From Strongyloides papillosus (lineage: Eukaryota; Nematoda; Chromadorea; Rhabditida; Strongyloididae), in assembly GCA_005656395.1 (NCBI GenBank), contig SRSI01000073.1, positions 930,001-994,000 on the forward strand: a DNA stretch of 64,000 bases, in the 5' to 3' direction. Of the stretch, positions 22,822-34,294 are shown piece by piece. The stretch's first letter is position 1. The number at the start of each line of letters is the position of its first letter. The notes under the pieces are model-generated. The model was not told the origin of the DNA, did not search any database, and was given only the letters and a program-made list of their open reading frames with translations. The position numbers were made by a program, and so were the translations under genes.

Positions 22822-23535
22822 CAAGGGTCATTCAATAGGTAAAGAGACAAATGATCATAACTCAAAAATTTATTATCGTATAAATCCCAACTTTTACTCA
22901 TTTTTAGAAATAATCTCCTGCTACATTTATGCACCTATCACATCTTTCCAAGAGCTTTCTTGTTCTAATGGCAAAGAAATTTCTACCCTGAGATCTTAGC
23001 CATTTCTCTATTTTTTACTTTACCTCTTCATTATCGTTAAATCTTAACAAAAGAATCTTTGAGAAGCTCAAACAAAATAAAAATCTAATTGTTCACAGTC
23101 TGGACTGTACCGTGAATGTGACAAAATCCTTCAACCACGCCTTTTCGCACCTTTTTTTACGATAGTTCAGATTAAATTGAATTAGCGAATGAACTGTGAT
23201 TACACTTGTATCACATTTTTTTCAGGAATTTGCACGATTCATACAGTTTCTACCATATTGCTTGGGCATTTTGGAATAGATTTCAGAAGGTTTAACGTTT
23301 TCTGAGACAGGAAATCTTATAACAGAACGTTGTTCCTCCAAAGTACAGTTTTCGAGAGGGGTTGTCATCATTAAATCGCAAAATATAGTATATTTATAGC
23401 GAAAAATTTTTATCGCAAACTATGAAAAAATTATGGCAACAGTTCTTATTTCATGATTTATTTCTTATCATCGTTTTTATTTTTCTATTTTTTCACCTAT
23501 GGTCATTTGTCTTTTCACTTATTAAATGACCCTCG
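22822..23535 (-). mobile_element. Internally deleted mariner-family element, 714 bp
   Basis: The ends are inverted repeats: CAAGGGTCATTCAATAGGTA (left) and, inward from the right, CGAGGGTCATTTAATAAGTG. Both continue to AGACAAATGA.CATA. The left flank is TA. On the minus strand a mariner-like transposase start is readable near 23380-23220 (EEQRSVIRF...PSEIYSKMPKQYG, the N-terminal helix-turn-helix region). After a gap, the C-terminal part follows (SPD...DFYFV; NDNEEVK..IEKWLRSQG...CDRCINVAGDYF). The central part with the first two catalytic acidic residues is missing, and stops and frameshifts are present. It is therefore a dead, non-autonomous copy. Confidence 0.85.
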
Positions 23536-23751
23536 CATTATATTGTTTATTAATTTATTTTTTTAAAAAAAAATAGCCAAATTCCTTCTTTTCAAATGGT
23601 AAATTAATCAAAGAGTTCTAAGTATAGGAAATGATTCTAATGAAAGTAAAACTTGTAATACTGTTTAAAAAAAGGTTGATAAAGGACGATCAAATCATTG
23701 AAGGTCAAGTTCAAGACTATCTTCTGATGAATAAATCAACAAAAAAATGAT

Positions 23752-24135
23752 ATGAAAGAACCTAATAATCTAAAATATCCAGTAGTATCAGGAAATATTT
23801 ACGAGGGTAGTGTTAAGCAGTCAATTGACAAATTTGATAACACTGTAAACTCAGAAACTAGTTCATTTGAGGCATTAACAAAAGATTTTTATCGTAATGA
23901 TCATTTTTTATTAAGCAGTATGTCTTCAAGAAAATTTCAATATTTAATCGTTCATCATTATTCTTTAATAGAAGGCAATCTCTGACACATGGTACAAATC
24001 ATAGAAACCTTCAAAATATAAATCAATACATACAAAATATATTTCGGATTTTTCTATTATACCATATCTTGGTTCTCCAAAAAAATACAATAGCTATAAA
24101 GTCTGGGACACTGTATGATCATAATACTTTAAGAA
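23752..24135 (+). pseudogene. Relic of a CAP (SCP/TAPS) gene N-terminal region
   Basis: The 77-codon frame at 23752 (VSGNIYEGSVKQS.DKFDNTVNS...EALTKDF) matches the CAP gene at 30818-31956 (ISKELYAGSILSNNKFDKLVNN...EDLTKYV). The match then continues in another frame: FNRSSLFFNRRQSLTHGT against SRRSSSLFSRRHSLAHAT. Next comes NINQYIQNI against SINQYIPNF, and then KVW near 24100. At least two frameshifts separate these pieces, and I could not find the CAP domain exon downstream. The relic is on the opposite strand from its relative and about 7 kb away. Some conserved serine/arginine coding may extend upstream to about 23690. Confidence 0.75.
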
Positions 24136-24713
24136 TAGGCAAAAAAGAGATTGCTTTTTTAAAATCAACAGTGATTATTAAAATATTTTTCTATAAAAAA
24201 AAGTTAAATTTATTCAAAGCTTAAAAGTAATTAAATTTTGAAGATTTATAACTTCCCTCAGAATCTAATATTTCTTTATAATCTGTGAAACGATAGTAAG
24301 ATGTATCTTGGCAAATATTAGTTATATTTTTACATTTGTATTAAAGAATAAACAAAGTTAGATACGTAAATACTTGGAAAGCTCTTTTCGAGTTTCTTTG
24401 TATAACCTAAAAACTGTCCATTGAATTTTTGACAAAAATGAATTACGCCATTTAATGCAAAAATCTATATTTTTTTTAATGTATTGTCGAAATTAAATTA
24501 TTAGATTTTGTGTGATCAAATGTAGGATAATATTTTAAACAATATTATTTCAACAGTGTAATTTTAAAAGCTTTGCTAAATAAAAATATGGAAGAATGTT
24601 TTGTAAAAGTACAATTAAATATTTTCTTTAAAAAATAGTTTATCTATATATAAGTAGAAAAAATTTAAATTGAGATATACTTTTATTGAATATCATTTAA
24701 AAAAAATATTAGT

Positions 24714-26115
24714 ATGGGAAGTATTAATATTTTATTAAAATTATCAATAGCTTTATGTGTAAGTAATGCGCCTAATTTTTAAAAATAATCATTTTAGTTT
24801 TATATTTTTTTGAACGCCCATGTTAACAGTTCCAAAAATAGCAGTTACACATTTAATGTCAGTTATTGTATACAAAATGATACAAAGGATAAAAAAAGTC
24901 CAAAAATTAATGAAATAAATATTAAAACAGGATTAGAAATGATTTCAAACCGTTTATGTATTAAGTTTTTAAAACAATCATGTTACGAGAAGAAACAAAA
25001 TTGTACAGTAAAATGTACAAAGACGTGTCCAAAAAATGTAAAATTACGACAATATGTAAAAAACAAAAAAATGTAAAAAATCGAAAAATTGTAAAAAACA
25101 ATGTACAAAAAAGAAAATTTGTAAAAAGCAGAGAAAATGTAAAAAACCGATAAAAAAGTGTACAACAAGTTGTTTAGAAATATTTCTTCCATTAAATATA
25201 ACTCCTCCATTTATTAGATTTTTGTACGATAAAAAAAATGAAACATCAGACTACTATTTTAATGCTAGTGCTACTTTGTGCAAAGAAAAAGTATATAATA
25301 TGAAAATTAATGATGAATGCAATAAAAAGCCTGGTTGCGTTACAAAAAAAGTCATGATGTATTTAGGATTAATTCCAACGGTTAGAAGAAGAGATAGAGA
25401 CTACCATATTTCTGTACTTGATCATGATATTGAACCTGAATATAGGATGGAATACTCGATATTAAAAAATGTTCCATTAACAGATATAGACTATGATTTT
25501 TCTTCAATTGCACATTTTCCAGATAATTACAGAGCATTACCTAACAAAAGAACATATTTTCGTAAACAGTTAAATGACAGTCAAGTAATGGTAACAGGAC
25601 AAGAAATTGGACCTGCTTTCACAGATTTAAAATGGTTATATTTTGCACACTGCAAAAATAAATTTTATTCCTCTGTAAAATGTTTCAATGATGGGTATCC
25701 GAAAAGCGATGGAAGCGATGAGTGTGAATGTCCTACTGGGTATACTGGAAAAACTTGCGAAGATTTAGAATTTAAAAATTCATCGTGTTCTAAACGAATA
25801 AATATAACTAAATCAAGATTTACAGAACAATTAAATTTTAATTCAACTGCAAATTGCACCGTTGAATTAATTGCACCAAAAGATAAACAAATACGTATAT
25901 CGGTCTTAAAAACAAATTGCACCAGTAAAAACCCATGTTTCGAACACGATTGTTTGCAAATAAAATATTTTAGGGATATGGCTACTACCGGTCTTTGTTT
26001 ATGTGGCCAAATTAAAAGTACATCATTATATACACATGGTAATAAAGGTCTTATTCAATATACAGGAAAACAAAATGGACACTATGCTTATCTTGAATAC
26101 TATGCATATCCGTGA
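24714..26115 (+). CDS. Astacin-like secreted protein without zinc site (pseudo-astacin) with EGF and CUB domains
   Basis: Exon 1, 24714-24758, encodes a signal peptide start and is joined over a 39-nt intron to 24798 (MGSINILLKLSIALC-FYIFLNA). An astacin-like domain follows. Astacins normally carry HExxHxxGxxHExxRxDRD. Here the aligned segment is KKVMMYLGLIPTVRRRDRD, so all three zinc histidines and the catalytic glutamate are gone. The Met-turn SIMHY is SIAHF. An EGF-like module (CFNDGYPK..CECPTGYTGKTCE) and a CUB-like domain (from SSCSKRIN) are intact. Between the N-terminal part and the zinc-helix region lies a Cys/Lys-rich stretch where the frame changes. Either a 91-nt intron (25038-25128) joins frames, giving about 423 residues, or two one-base losses in A-runs break the gene. 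Strongyloides genomes are known for expanded astacins. Confidence 0.75.
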
Positions 26116-26445
26116 TTTTAGATCCATAAAAATCTGAAATTAGAATTTATCAAGAAAAAGTAAAATATTTAAAAGTAATTCACACAACAGCCGCGATTAA
26201 ATATGTCATGGGTATTCAATTCCAGAAGATGTATCAACATCAGCTAACTTTCTATAAGATTAAATATTGTAAATTATCGGGAAATTTTATCGTTATTTCT
26301 TTATTACTTCATGAAATATTAATTAAAAACTCTAATGTAATTCTGCTACACATATAAAACTATAAAAAATCAATAAAAAAGTTCTTATCTCTAAATATTG
26401 AAACTTCTCCTGTTTAAATAATAAATTAACAAAAATCTAGAACTA

Positions 26446-28091
26446 CACACAGAAAAAAAAAAAAAAATTTTGACAAATTTATCTATAATGCAAAAAAATG
26501 TCCCACCATTTTAGAAAATTGAATATTATTCAAATTTTAAAATTATCAAGCAATATCAAAAATTTTTAAACAACACAAAATAATGGGTTGTCGCATAGAT
26601 TTTGTCTTTTTTTTACAAAGATATATATGTTTAACTTTTTAAATTAATGTGACTTTTTTTAATTTTGATATTTTTTATGACATTATGCCCATTTTGATCT
26701 TAACTTGTTTTTTTATTTTATAAAATATGCTATTAAAAGTCAATTTCGTGTAAAATTATTGATGTTTTAATAAAGATCATTATTCTAAACAATCTATTAA
26801 CGACAATAAGTTTAAAAATTTCACAACAATAATAAAGAAAAGCAGTAATTATTTACTCACACAAAGTATTATTATTTAAAAATATTATTTTAGTATTCGT
26901 TTTTATTTTAAATTAAAATATGTAAAAGTTATTTTTTTACTATAAATAAAAATCTATATTATTTTATAACTTTTCATAAGTTTGATTTTTAAAGGTGATC
27001 TTTAAAAGACATGGAAAATGGAATTTGACAGTCAACTACATTAAATATGCTACATTTTCGTAAAATTTGCTACATCTTATGACATTTTGCATCATCTTTT
27101 TGACCAATCTGTGCTATCTTTGTACATTTTGTGCCATCTTTTTTAGCAATTTGCACCATCTTAGTACATTTTTGCGACATGTATCCTTCATACCAAATAA
27201 AATATTCTTCAACATAATTTAGGTATGTTAAAGAGTAAAATAATATTATTAAAATAAAGTGGAATTGAATTGGAAAAAGTGACTTTCGCTTGTCTATTGG
27301 GTAACAAAAATGGTTTTTTTAAGAAAATACATAATATGGGCAAGCGAAAAAGTATTCTTTTTTATTTTTTACTAACTTATTTTTGATTATTCCATTGGAT
27401 TCAGTTCATACACGGCAACGCACTTTACAGCGACTCCTACCCTAATTAAGTTAAAAAAGAGACGATGGAAATCAACTTGCCCGTGGTCACATATGATCAA
27501 GCGAAATGACATTAAAAAAAGGAAAAAATATGAGTAACCATGGACAAGCAAATGTCCACCGTCTGAAAGAAGATGGCGCAAATTGGTCAAAAAGATGTAG
27601 CAAAAATGACAAAAATGGCGCAAATTGATAAAAAAGATGGCGGAAAATGTCATAAGATGTAGCACATTTGATGTAGATAACTCTTAAATTCTGGGGTTCA
27701 AAAGACATTATGAAAACAATTTAGAGCATCAAATGTGAAAAGTTCATAAAATACAATTTATAATAATTCAAACGATTGAAAAATATTTAAAAAATGTACT
27801 GTAATATATTAAAAATGTTTTTTTTATAAAAGTGTTTGCAATTTTACATAGAATTAAATTTTAACCTTGTATTTTAAAATGTATTGTAGAAAACAACTTA
27901 TGTTCTAAAATAAAAATAGTATACTAAAAAAAGAGAAACTTATTTTAATAATTCACTAATTATTGTTTTAATTTTTCATGTACAAAATAATTGTGATAAA
28001 ATTAGTCGCAAATAAAGAAAATTTGAATTTTATTTGGTGGGACAAATTTATTACATTTTATGCAAACCTGTGTCCTTTTTTTTTCTCTGTG
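26446..28091. mobile_element. Large non-autonomous TIR element, ~1.65 kb, with inverted subterminal tandem repeats
   Basis: The ends are inverted: CACAGAAAAAAA (left, after a CA slip) and CACAGAGAAAAAAAAAGGAC (right, inward). Each is followed within ~60 bases by a matching AATTTAT/TTGTCCCACCA word. TA flanks both sides (26444-26445, 28092-28093). Two inner arrays of short units face each other: TTTGCACCATCTTAGTACA-type units at about 27050-27180 and AAAGATGGCGCAAATTG-type units at about 27555-27665. A third inner inverted pair, TTTCGCTTGTC / GGGCAAGCGAAA, lies at about 27288-27348. No transposase is visible. The apparent frame at 27387-27665 is a by-product of the repeat units. Confidence 0.72.
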
Positions 28092-30817
28092 TAGAAATCA
28101 AACTTTACAAAATATAAACAATTGAATTTTGATAAACAAAAAAAAGGCAAAGCGTAATTTAACCCTTTCAGTTTCAAAGTTTTAAGAAACACAGTCAATT
28201 TTAAAAATAATAAAACGATTTTATATTCATTCAATAGAGAAGAGTTGCCGAAATAAAACTGTTTGAAATTTAATATGATACTACTTAATATTAAAGTATA
28301 GTAATTATTTAAAGTAGTAGTAATATGACTAAATTAGTAAAAATTTTAAAATGACAAATTTATAAAATAAAATATATATACATATAATTAGACAATAAAA
28401 CAATAGAAAAAGACTATTTTAATAAATTTTTCAACTCTTAGAACAATTAGTATTCAACTCTTGCGATATTCTTTTCTTAGACATTTTTATGGAGAATAAT
28501 AAATTATATAATAAATGAATGAAATGAAAGAACATTTTTGATATATCACACCGATATGCAGCAACTATATGTACTTTAGTATAGGAAATTTTTATGCTAT
28601 AAAGAGTTTAATAACCTTTAATCATAGTATTTCTCTTTAAAAACTTGACAAATGTCGTTAATTTATCAGAGACTCTTGTGATATTTTTATTTTTTTTTAA
28701 ATTTCTTATATGGAACACAATTTTTATGCCATTTTTTTAGTTACTGATTTTTTATGTTATGAGACCTATATAATTCGAAGCCTATTTTCTCTTCTGTATA
28801 TCTACAAATTTTGAGAATAATGTGAACTAGACTTCTTAAGTTATTTTAATTTTATTTATATTTATCTAAATTTAAGTATATTTTACCATTATTATTATGA
28901 TAAATGTTAATTTTTAAAATCTTTTTCTGTGTAAACTTTTGTGATGATAATTTTTAGAGTGATTACAGTTACAGTACATAAGTTTTAAATCATAAAACTT
29001 TTGAATACTAATTAAATAAAATTTTTTACTGGATATGGTAATGCTATTCTTTACAATATAAAGCATTATTAAAATTCTTACTTATTGTTAATTAATAAAA
29101 ATATGTTAAAAAATTTAAATACTTTGGTATTGTATTATTGTTCACAGGAAATATACTCAACTAGTAGTAAAAATTTTTAGTCGTTTGTTCCCAAAAACCA
29201 TAGTTAAAGAATACTAACTTTGTACAAATTTTAAGGTATTTATAAAAAATAACTAACAAAATTGTTAGTAAAAACAAGTTTTACTTGAGCTTGACGATTT
29301 TTTACTACGCTATTATTATAAGAAATAAACCTTAAATATAGTATAAATTTTACAATTTAATCAATATTTTATAGTTTTTATATTTAAAAAAATTACTTAT
29401 CATAATTGTTGATATTTTATAAATGCCTAAGTAGCATTTTTATGAAAAAAGTTTTTTTTCAAAAAAGCCATATTTAATAATTTATATGGCTAATTATTTG
29501 ATATAAAGCAAATAGAAGTTAAATTAAAATAACTCAGAAATTCTAGTTCAGATTATCTTCAAAATTTGTAATTATACAGAAGAAAAAATAGGCTTTCGAC
29601 TAATATAAGTGTCATAGCATAAAAGTTTATATCGCTAAAAGAAAACCATCAAAAATAACTTTTTTCATACTAGGCATTTTTAAAAAAATAAAAATATTAT
29701 GAAAATTTGCACTACTATTAAAACATTTGTCATATTCTCAAAGAAAAATATTAAAATTAAATGGTTTCATTTTTATAAAATTTTTAAAGAATAAAAGTGT
29801 GTATAAAGTTAATTACACAGAAGCATATCGTGTAAGATATGTATAAAAACGCATGAAAAATATACTTAAAGGACATAAACAGTTGTTTGTTAATGCAAAT
29901 GTTTTTCATTTTTTATTAGTTAAAAATTAAGAATCATAAATCCTTTATTTATAGTTCAAATAGATATTTTTTTACTTTTCTATTTGTCGTTGATTCATGA
30001 ACTTTTTAAATAAATTCTTATTGTCTTTTGAAAGTATTTATATACTAAAACTTTTATTCCCATCGATAATTTAAAATCTGTATTCTATTACTAAGAAAAC
30101 AGGTTTGATATTCTACAACAATGAAAATTTTAATGAAGCAGGAGAGAAGAGTATTCAAATTGTTATATTAACTAAAATTTATATTTGAAGATATTTTTTG
30201 GTTGAATCAAACATCCGAGTTCTACTTTTCAAGTGATTTTTAGAAAATATTAGTTAACTATATCTTAAAGCATCAAGTCCATGAAATAATTTTATTAAAC
30301 ACTCAATTATTTATTTCCCTGAAGATTTTTTTAGTATAAATTTCAAATAATAAACTTTCTTATTACGACAACAATATTTATCGATTAGATAAAATTCTTA
30401 TTTTAAAGTAATGTATAAAGTTCTTCAATAACATTTCTGTATGATATTTAATTTTTAGTATTATTTAATCAATCATGAATATATAATAACATTCTTTAAG
30501 AAGAAATGTATACAATATTTAAAAAATTGTCGAATATGATTTGATTATATATGTTTTACTGATAATTTATTAAAATATGATAATTAAATGAATTTAATGT
30601 TTCATCCATTAATCTTTAAAGTTTATGACTTGTCATTATATAAGAACATAAATGGAGTATTTATTACAATTAATAACACGTTTTAAAAATAATTTATATA
30701 CATGTTTTTTATTTTAGTCAAATTCACACGTTCAGTATATTTGTATATGTGATTGATATTATGTGTCAACTGTCGACAGAATGTTCATACATTTATAAAA
30801 ACTATTAGAAGGAAGTA
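28092..30817. other. Long gene-free A+T-rich stretch
   Basis: Scanned on both strands; no exon with family resemblance, RNA gene or delimited repeat. Part of 30300-30800 is the 3' flank of the minus-strand CAP gene. Confidence 0.4.
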
Positions 30818-31956
30818 TCATTCAACACAATGCTTACTTGGTCTATTAATATTAGACCGATATCTACCGTTAATATTACTTTTTGGGAAAAATTTAAAAA
30901 CAATCCAAACCTGGAATTTATTAGTTGCAATACCAATACCAACATATCTTGTTTCTTTCCAAATCAATTGAGTAAAACCTTGAAATCCTGGTCTTCCATT
31001 TATTTGTGAATAATCATATTTATAACCTTCATCATACCATTTTTTCACCATTACACTAGCTGCCGAATAATAAACTATGCCCATAAGTAAACCAGTTCTT
31101 ATATTATTGTCACGCCTAAGACTTCTTGTTATAGCCAAATTTTTAGCATGTTTTTGTGCTTTTTTATAAAGAGTAATATCTTTTAATAATGGTTGCATTT
31201 TATGTATTTCTATATATCTATTTAATTCTTCGATCAACTAATTACTATGAAATTTTTAACAATGTTATTGAAAAGACTTACTCTGTACTTTAACTCTAAA
31301 AAGTGATCATCAGCAAAACACTTATAATCACATTTACACCAAACTTTATGCCAAAAAATATAGCTAACACATTTTTCTGAAAAACCAAGATAGGGTGTTA
31401 TAGAAAAACCATTAAAATTAGGTATATATTGATTTATAGATGGCGGTTTTTTACGAATTGTAGCATGTGCCAAAGAATGCCTTCTACTAAATAGTGATGA
31501 TGAACGTCTAGAGTTTGGTTGTCTTCTTACAGAGATACTTCTTGATAAAGGAAGTTTTTTTTGATTATAATCCTTTGAATGAACATATTTTGTCAAATCT
31601 TCGATTGATTCGCCCTTTGAGTTGTTTACCAATTTATCAAATTTGTTATTTGATAGTATACTACCAGCGTAAAGTTCTTTAGAAATCATTGGACCACTTA
31701 AATGATTTGAATCACTGATATCATTAATATGTTGCCTTCTTCCTTTAAGAGATTTTCTTAAATCTTTTCTTCTAACAGATGATCGTCATCTAATAAACCT
31801 GATTTTAACATTATGCTTATTTTTCCCTTCGTTAGAAGCTTTATCTTCAATAGGAGTTTTTGAACCAGATTTACTACTTGAAAGATAACTAAGCTCACAA
31901 TTTACTTTTAGAAAAGATAAAATGATAAAAAATATAATATTTAGTAAAAAATTCAT
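30818..31956 (-). pseudogene. CAP-superfamily (SCP/TAPS) secreted protein gene with one in-frame TGA
   Basis: Read from 31956 downward: a signal peptide (MNFLLNIIFFIILSFLKVNC), then a hydrophilic Ser/Arg/Lys-rich region of about 200 residues. The first exon ends at 31282. A 44-nt intron (31238-31281) follows, and exon 2 (31237-30818) encodes the CAP domain. Its hallmarks are IEELNRYIEIHK, GFTQLIWKETRYVGIGIA and FFPKSNINGRYRSNI. CAP domains are roughly 150-residue secreted modules, expanded in Strongyloides. Codon 57 is TGA (31786-31788) in otherwise continuous frame (FIR-stop-RSSVRRK). A CGA to TGA change would explain it. A start at 31689 would bypass the stop but lose the signal peptide. 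The usual CAP histidine/glutamate pair is not evident. It is either a young pseudogene, a null allele or a sequencing error. Confidence 0.72.
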
Positions 31957-33124
31957 GTGAAGTTGTTGAGATGTATATAATATTAAATCATGATAATTTT
32001 TTTAACCACTATTCAGATGTTTTTGCAAATATATTTTAACAAAAACTGTAGAATCATTTATATAAAATATTATTGTTTATTTAATCACTTATTTTATTTT
32101 TTGTTTCAAATAATATAAGCCCCATAAATATTATGATATTGAATTTGATATAAAATATTAAAAATCAGTGGATAACCTTTAAAAAGTTTCATTCAAATTC
32201 AAAATGTAATATTGTGTTTTTGACGGTTTTCAGAAGGGCGTCATATATTTGAATATAGATTATTACAGCAATAATTGATGGTACAATAGCATTATAATAT
32301 TTATATTGTAAAATATCTATTTAAAAAATATTTTTACTCCCGTTGATTTTATTAATTTTCATACATAAATTATTTAAATTTATTTTTTTCAATATTTACA
32401 AATTCACTTGTAATTAAAAAAATATAAAATAAATGTGGAAATAAATTGTAAGTATTTTAAAATAGCAAAGAATTTATATTTAATATGTTTATTTATAAAT
32501 AGTCTTTTATAATACTATTTATAGATGCAATAAGAAAAATTATTTCCATCATATTTTTCATGATTTCTGAAATCATATAACTTTTATTCAAACAATATTT
32601 GTAAAATTGTAGTAGGAATATAATTTCCATAATTCTACAATTTGTAGATCTCTTAAAGTTTATATTTACTTTGTAGTTACTTTACTTTTTTCTATTTTCT
32701 TTCAATCTTTATCACAAAAATAACAAAAAAAAATTCATAAAAATATTCGAACATTTATATCTTTTAATAAAATTATATACAAGTACTTCTATTTTAGAGT
32801 TTATTGATGTAATTGTAAAGTTAAAAGGAATTATCTTGAGTGCTTGAGTGAATAAATTATCTTGTAAGGTAAATTTGTTTAATTAATAATTTATATTGTA
32901 AATTTTTAATAGAGATAAAACATAAATAAATAATATTTAAATATATTTAATAATATTTGCAATTTGTGGCCATTATACCTACCATTTTAAAATTAAAGAT
33001 TAATATCATTTTTGAATATCTCTAAGTATAGTAATTATATTTTGAAACCCACGCTTACTATGAAATTTAAATTCAATATTTAATAAAACTTTAATTTAAT
33101 GTATAATAAAATAAAAAATTGAGT
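31957..33124. other. Gene-free stretch between the CAP gene and receptor family 3
   Basis: A+T-rich, no supported exon or repeat. It is upstream of the minus-strand CAP gene, so its first ~200 bases probably hold that promoter. Confidence 0.4.
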
Positions 33125-34063
33125 CTATATTGCATCTAAAGAATAAATAATTTTTATTTGATGAATGGACGGAATACTAATTTTATTATTAATTTTTAAA
33201 ATCTTTATGGTATTACCACTTATTGGTTTATTATGTAACACTGCAAATATAAAAGCAGCAATAGCTACAACTGCGACTAAAAAAACAGTTAGATTATAAA
33301 ATGCTCCAATTAAAAATTTATCAGCTTGTAAAAAGAAGCTTATAACAATTGCACTAAATGGTATTGCCCAAAATATAAAATATATAAAATTATAGTAATT
33401 ATATAGACGTACAAAATTATCTTTAGTTGTTTTATTCAATTTTAATTTAACAACATTGTGTAGTCAAATATTAGAATTGATATTGATAGCATGACTAAAA
33501 ATATTAATAATATCATAAAAAATATCCATATTTTGGGCCCATAAAAGAATAAACATCACAATTTATGGTGTTATTTATATTATCAATATCCAAAATATAG
33601 AATATATCGCATATAATAGCCAAAAGTAATACATAACGATTATATATTTATTATTTTTAACATGATCTAAATAATACTTGTAGAAAAAGGGACATCCAAT
33701 TAACACGGCAAAATAAACCATTCTAAGTTCGAATGACATTTCAAATATATAAAATATCAATAAAACCTTTTTTATGCATACTAGAGAATTATACGAAGAT
33801 ATAGAAGAATCAAGTAGAATAAAATTAATAATTCCAACAAGAATATCATGTAGCCCCAATACTGTTCCTGAACATGATATTAAATTTTGAAAGAAAAATT
33901 AAATAGATTGTTTTCACAAATTTTCCTTTTAGATAATATAACTGAAAAAACTATTGAACAGAAATGTGAGTAGTCATAAAATGATCAATCTATAATTGTA
34001 AAAAATATTTGACTCAAAATATAGTTCATTATTATTTCTAGCCAAAATAATACGACTATCCAT
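33125..34063 (-). pseudogene. Serpentine receptor family 3, pseudogene
   Basis: The start MDSRIILARNNNELYFESN at 34063 corresponds to MGINIILTTDNNELYLELN of the intact neighbours. A TGA follows at codon 30 (33974-33976), and more stops lie in the following ~25 codons (SYII-stop-KENL-stop). Later blocks are readable in separate frames: GLHDILVGIINFILLDSS...YFAVLIGCPFFYKYYL at about 33855-33600, and RLYNYYNFIYFIFWAIPF...NKPISGNTIKILK at about 33430-33180. It is the terminal member of the minus-strand array. Confidence 0.88.
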
Positions 34064-34294
34064 GCTTTGAAAAAAGTGTTTATGTCTTTTTATACTTTTA
34101 AACGTATAATTAATAGTTAAAATAAATGTATAATTGTATTTAAGCAATCAAATTATTTATAAGCTTTGATATGTTTCTTTTTGATAAAAGAATTTATTGA
34201 ATTAATTAAGTAATTAAACTTTTGATAATATTTTTATACTTAATATCTTAGGAGTTATAATCTTTAAATTATATTGTAACCAAGAAATAAATAA

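Noticed and set aside
25081..25160. Cys/Lys repeat as a separate metallothionein-like gene
   Set aside because: It has no start of its own, lies between the astacin-like exons and is continuous in frame with the downstream one.
27387..27708. Minus-strand open frames of 73-92 codons
   Set aside because: They are produced by the inverted ~20-base repeat units inside the TIR element 26446-28091, not by a gene.
30753..30971. Plus-strand open frame of 72 codons
   Set aside because: It is antisense to the last exon of the minus-strand CAP gene, whose domain motifs are clear; no family resemblance of its own.
31759..31785. A 27-nt intron removing the in-frame TGA of the CAP gene
   Set aside because: GT...AG borders exist and would keep frame, but 27 nt is shorter than any other intron in the window (36 nt or more); a nonsense change is simpler.
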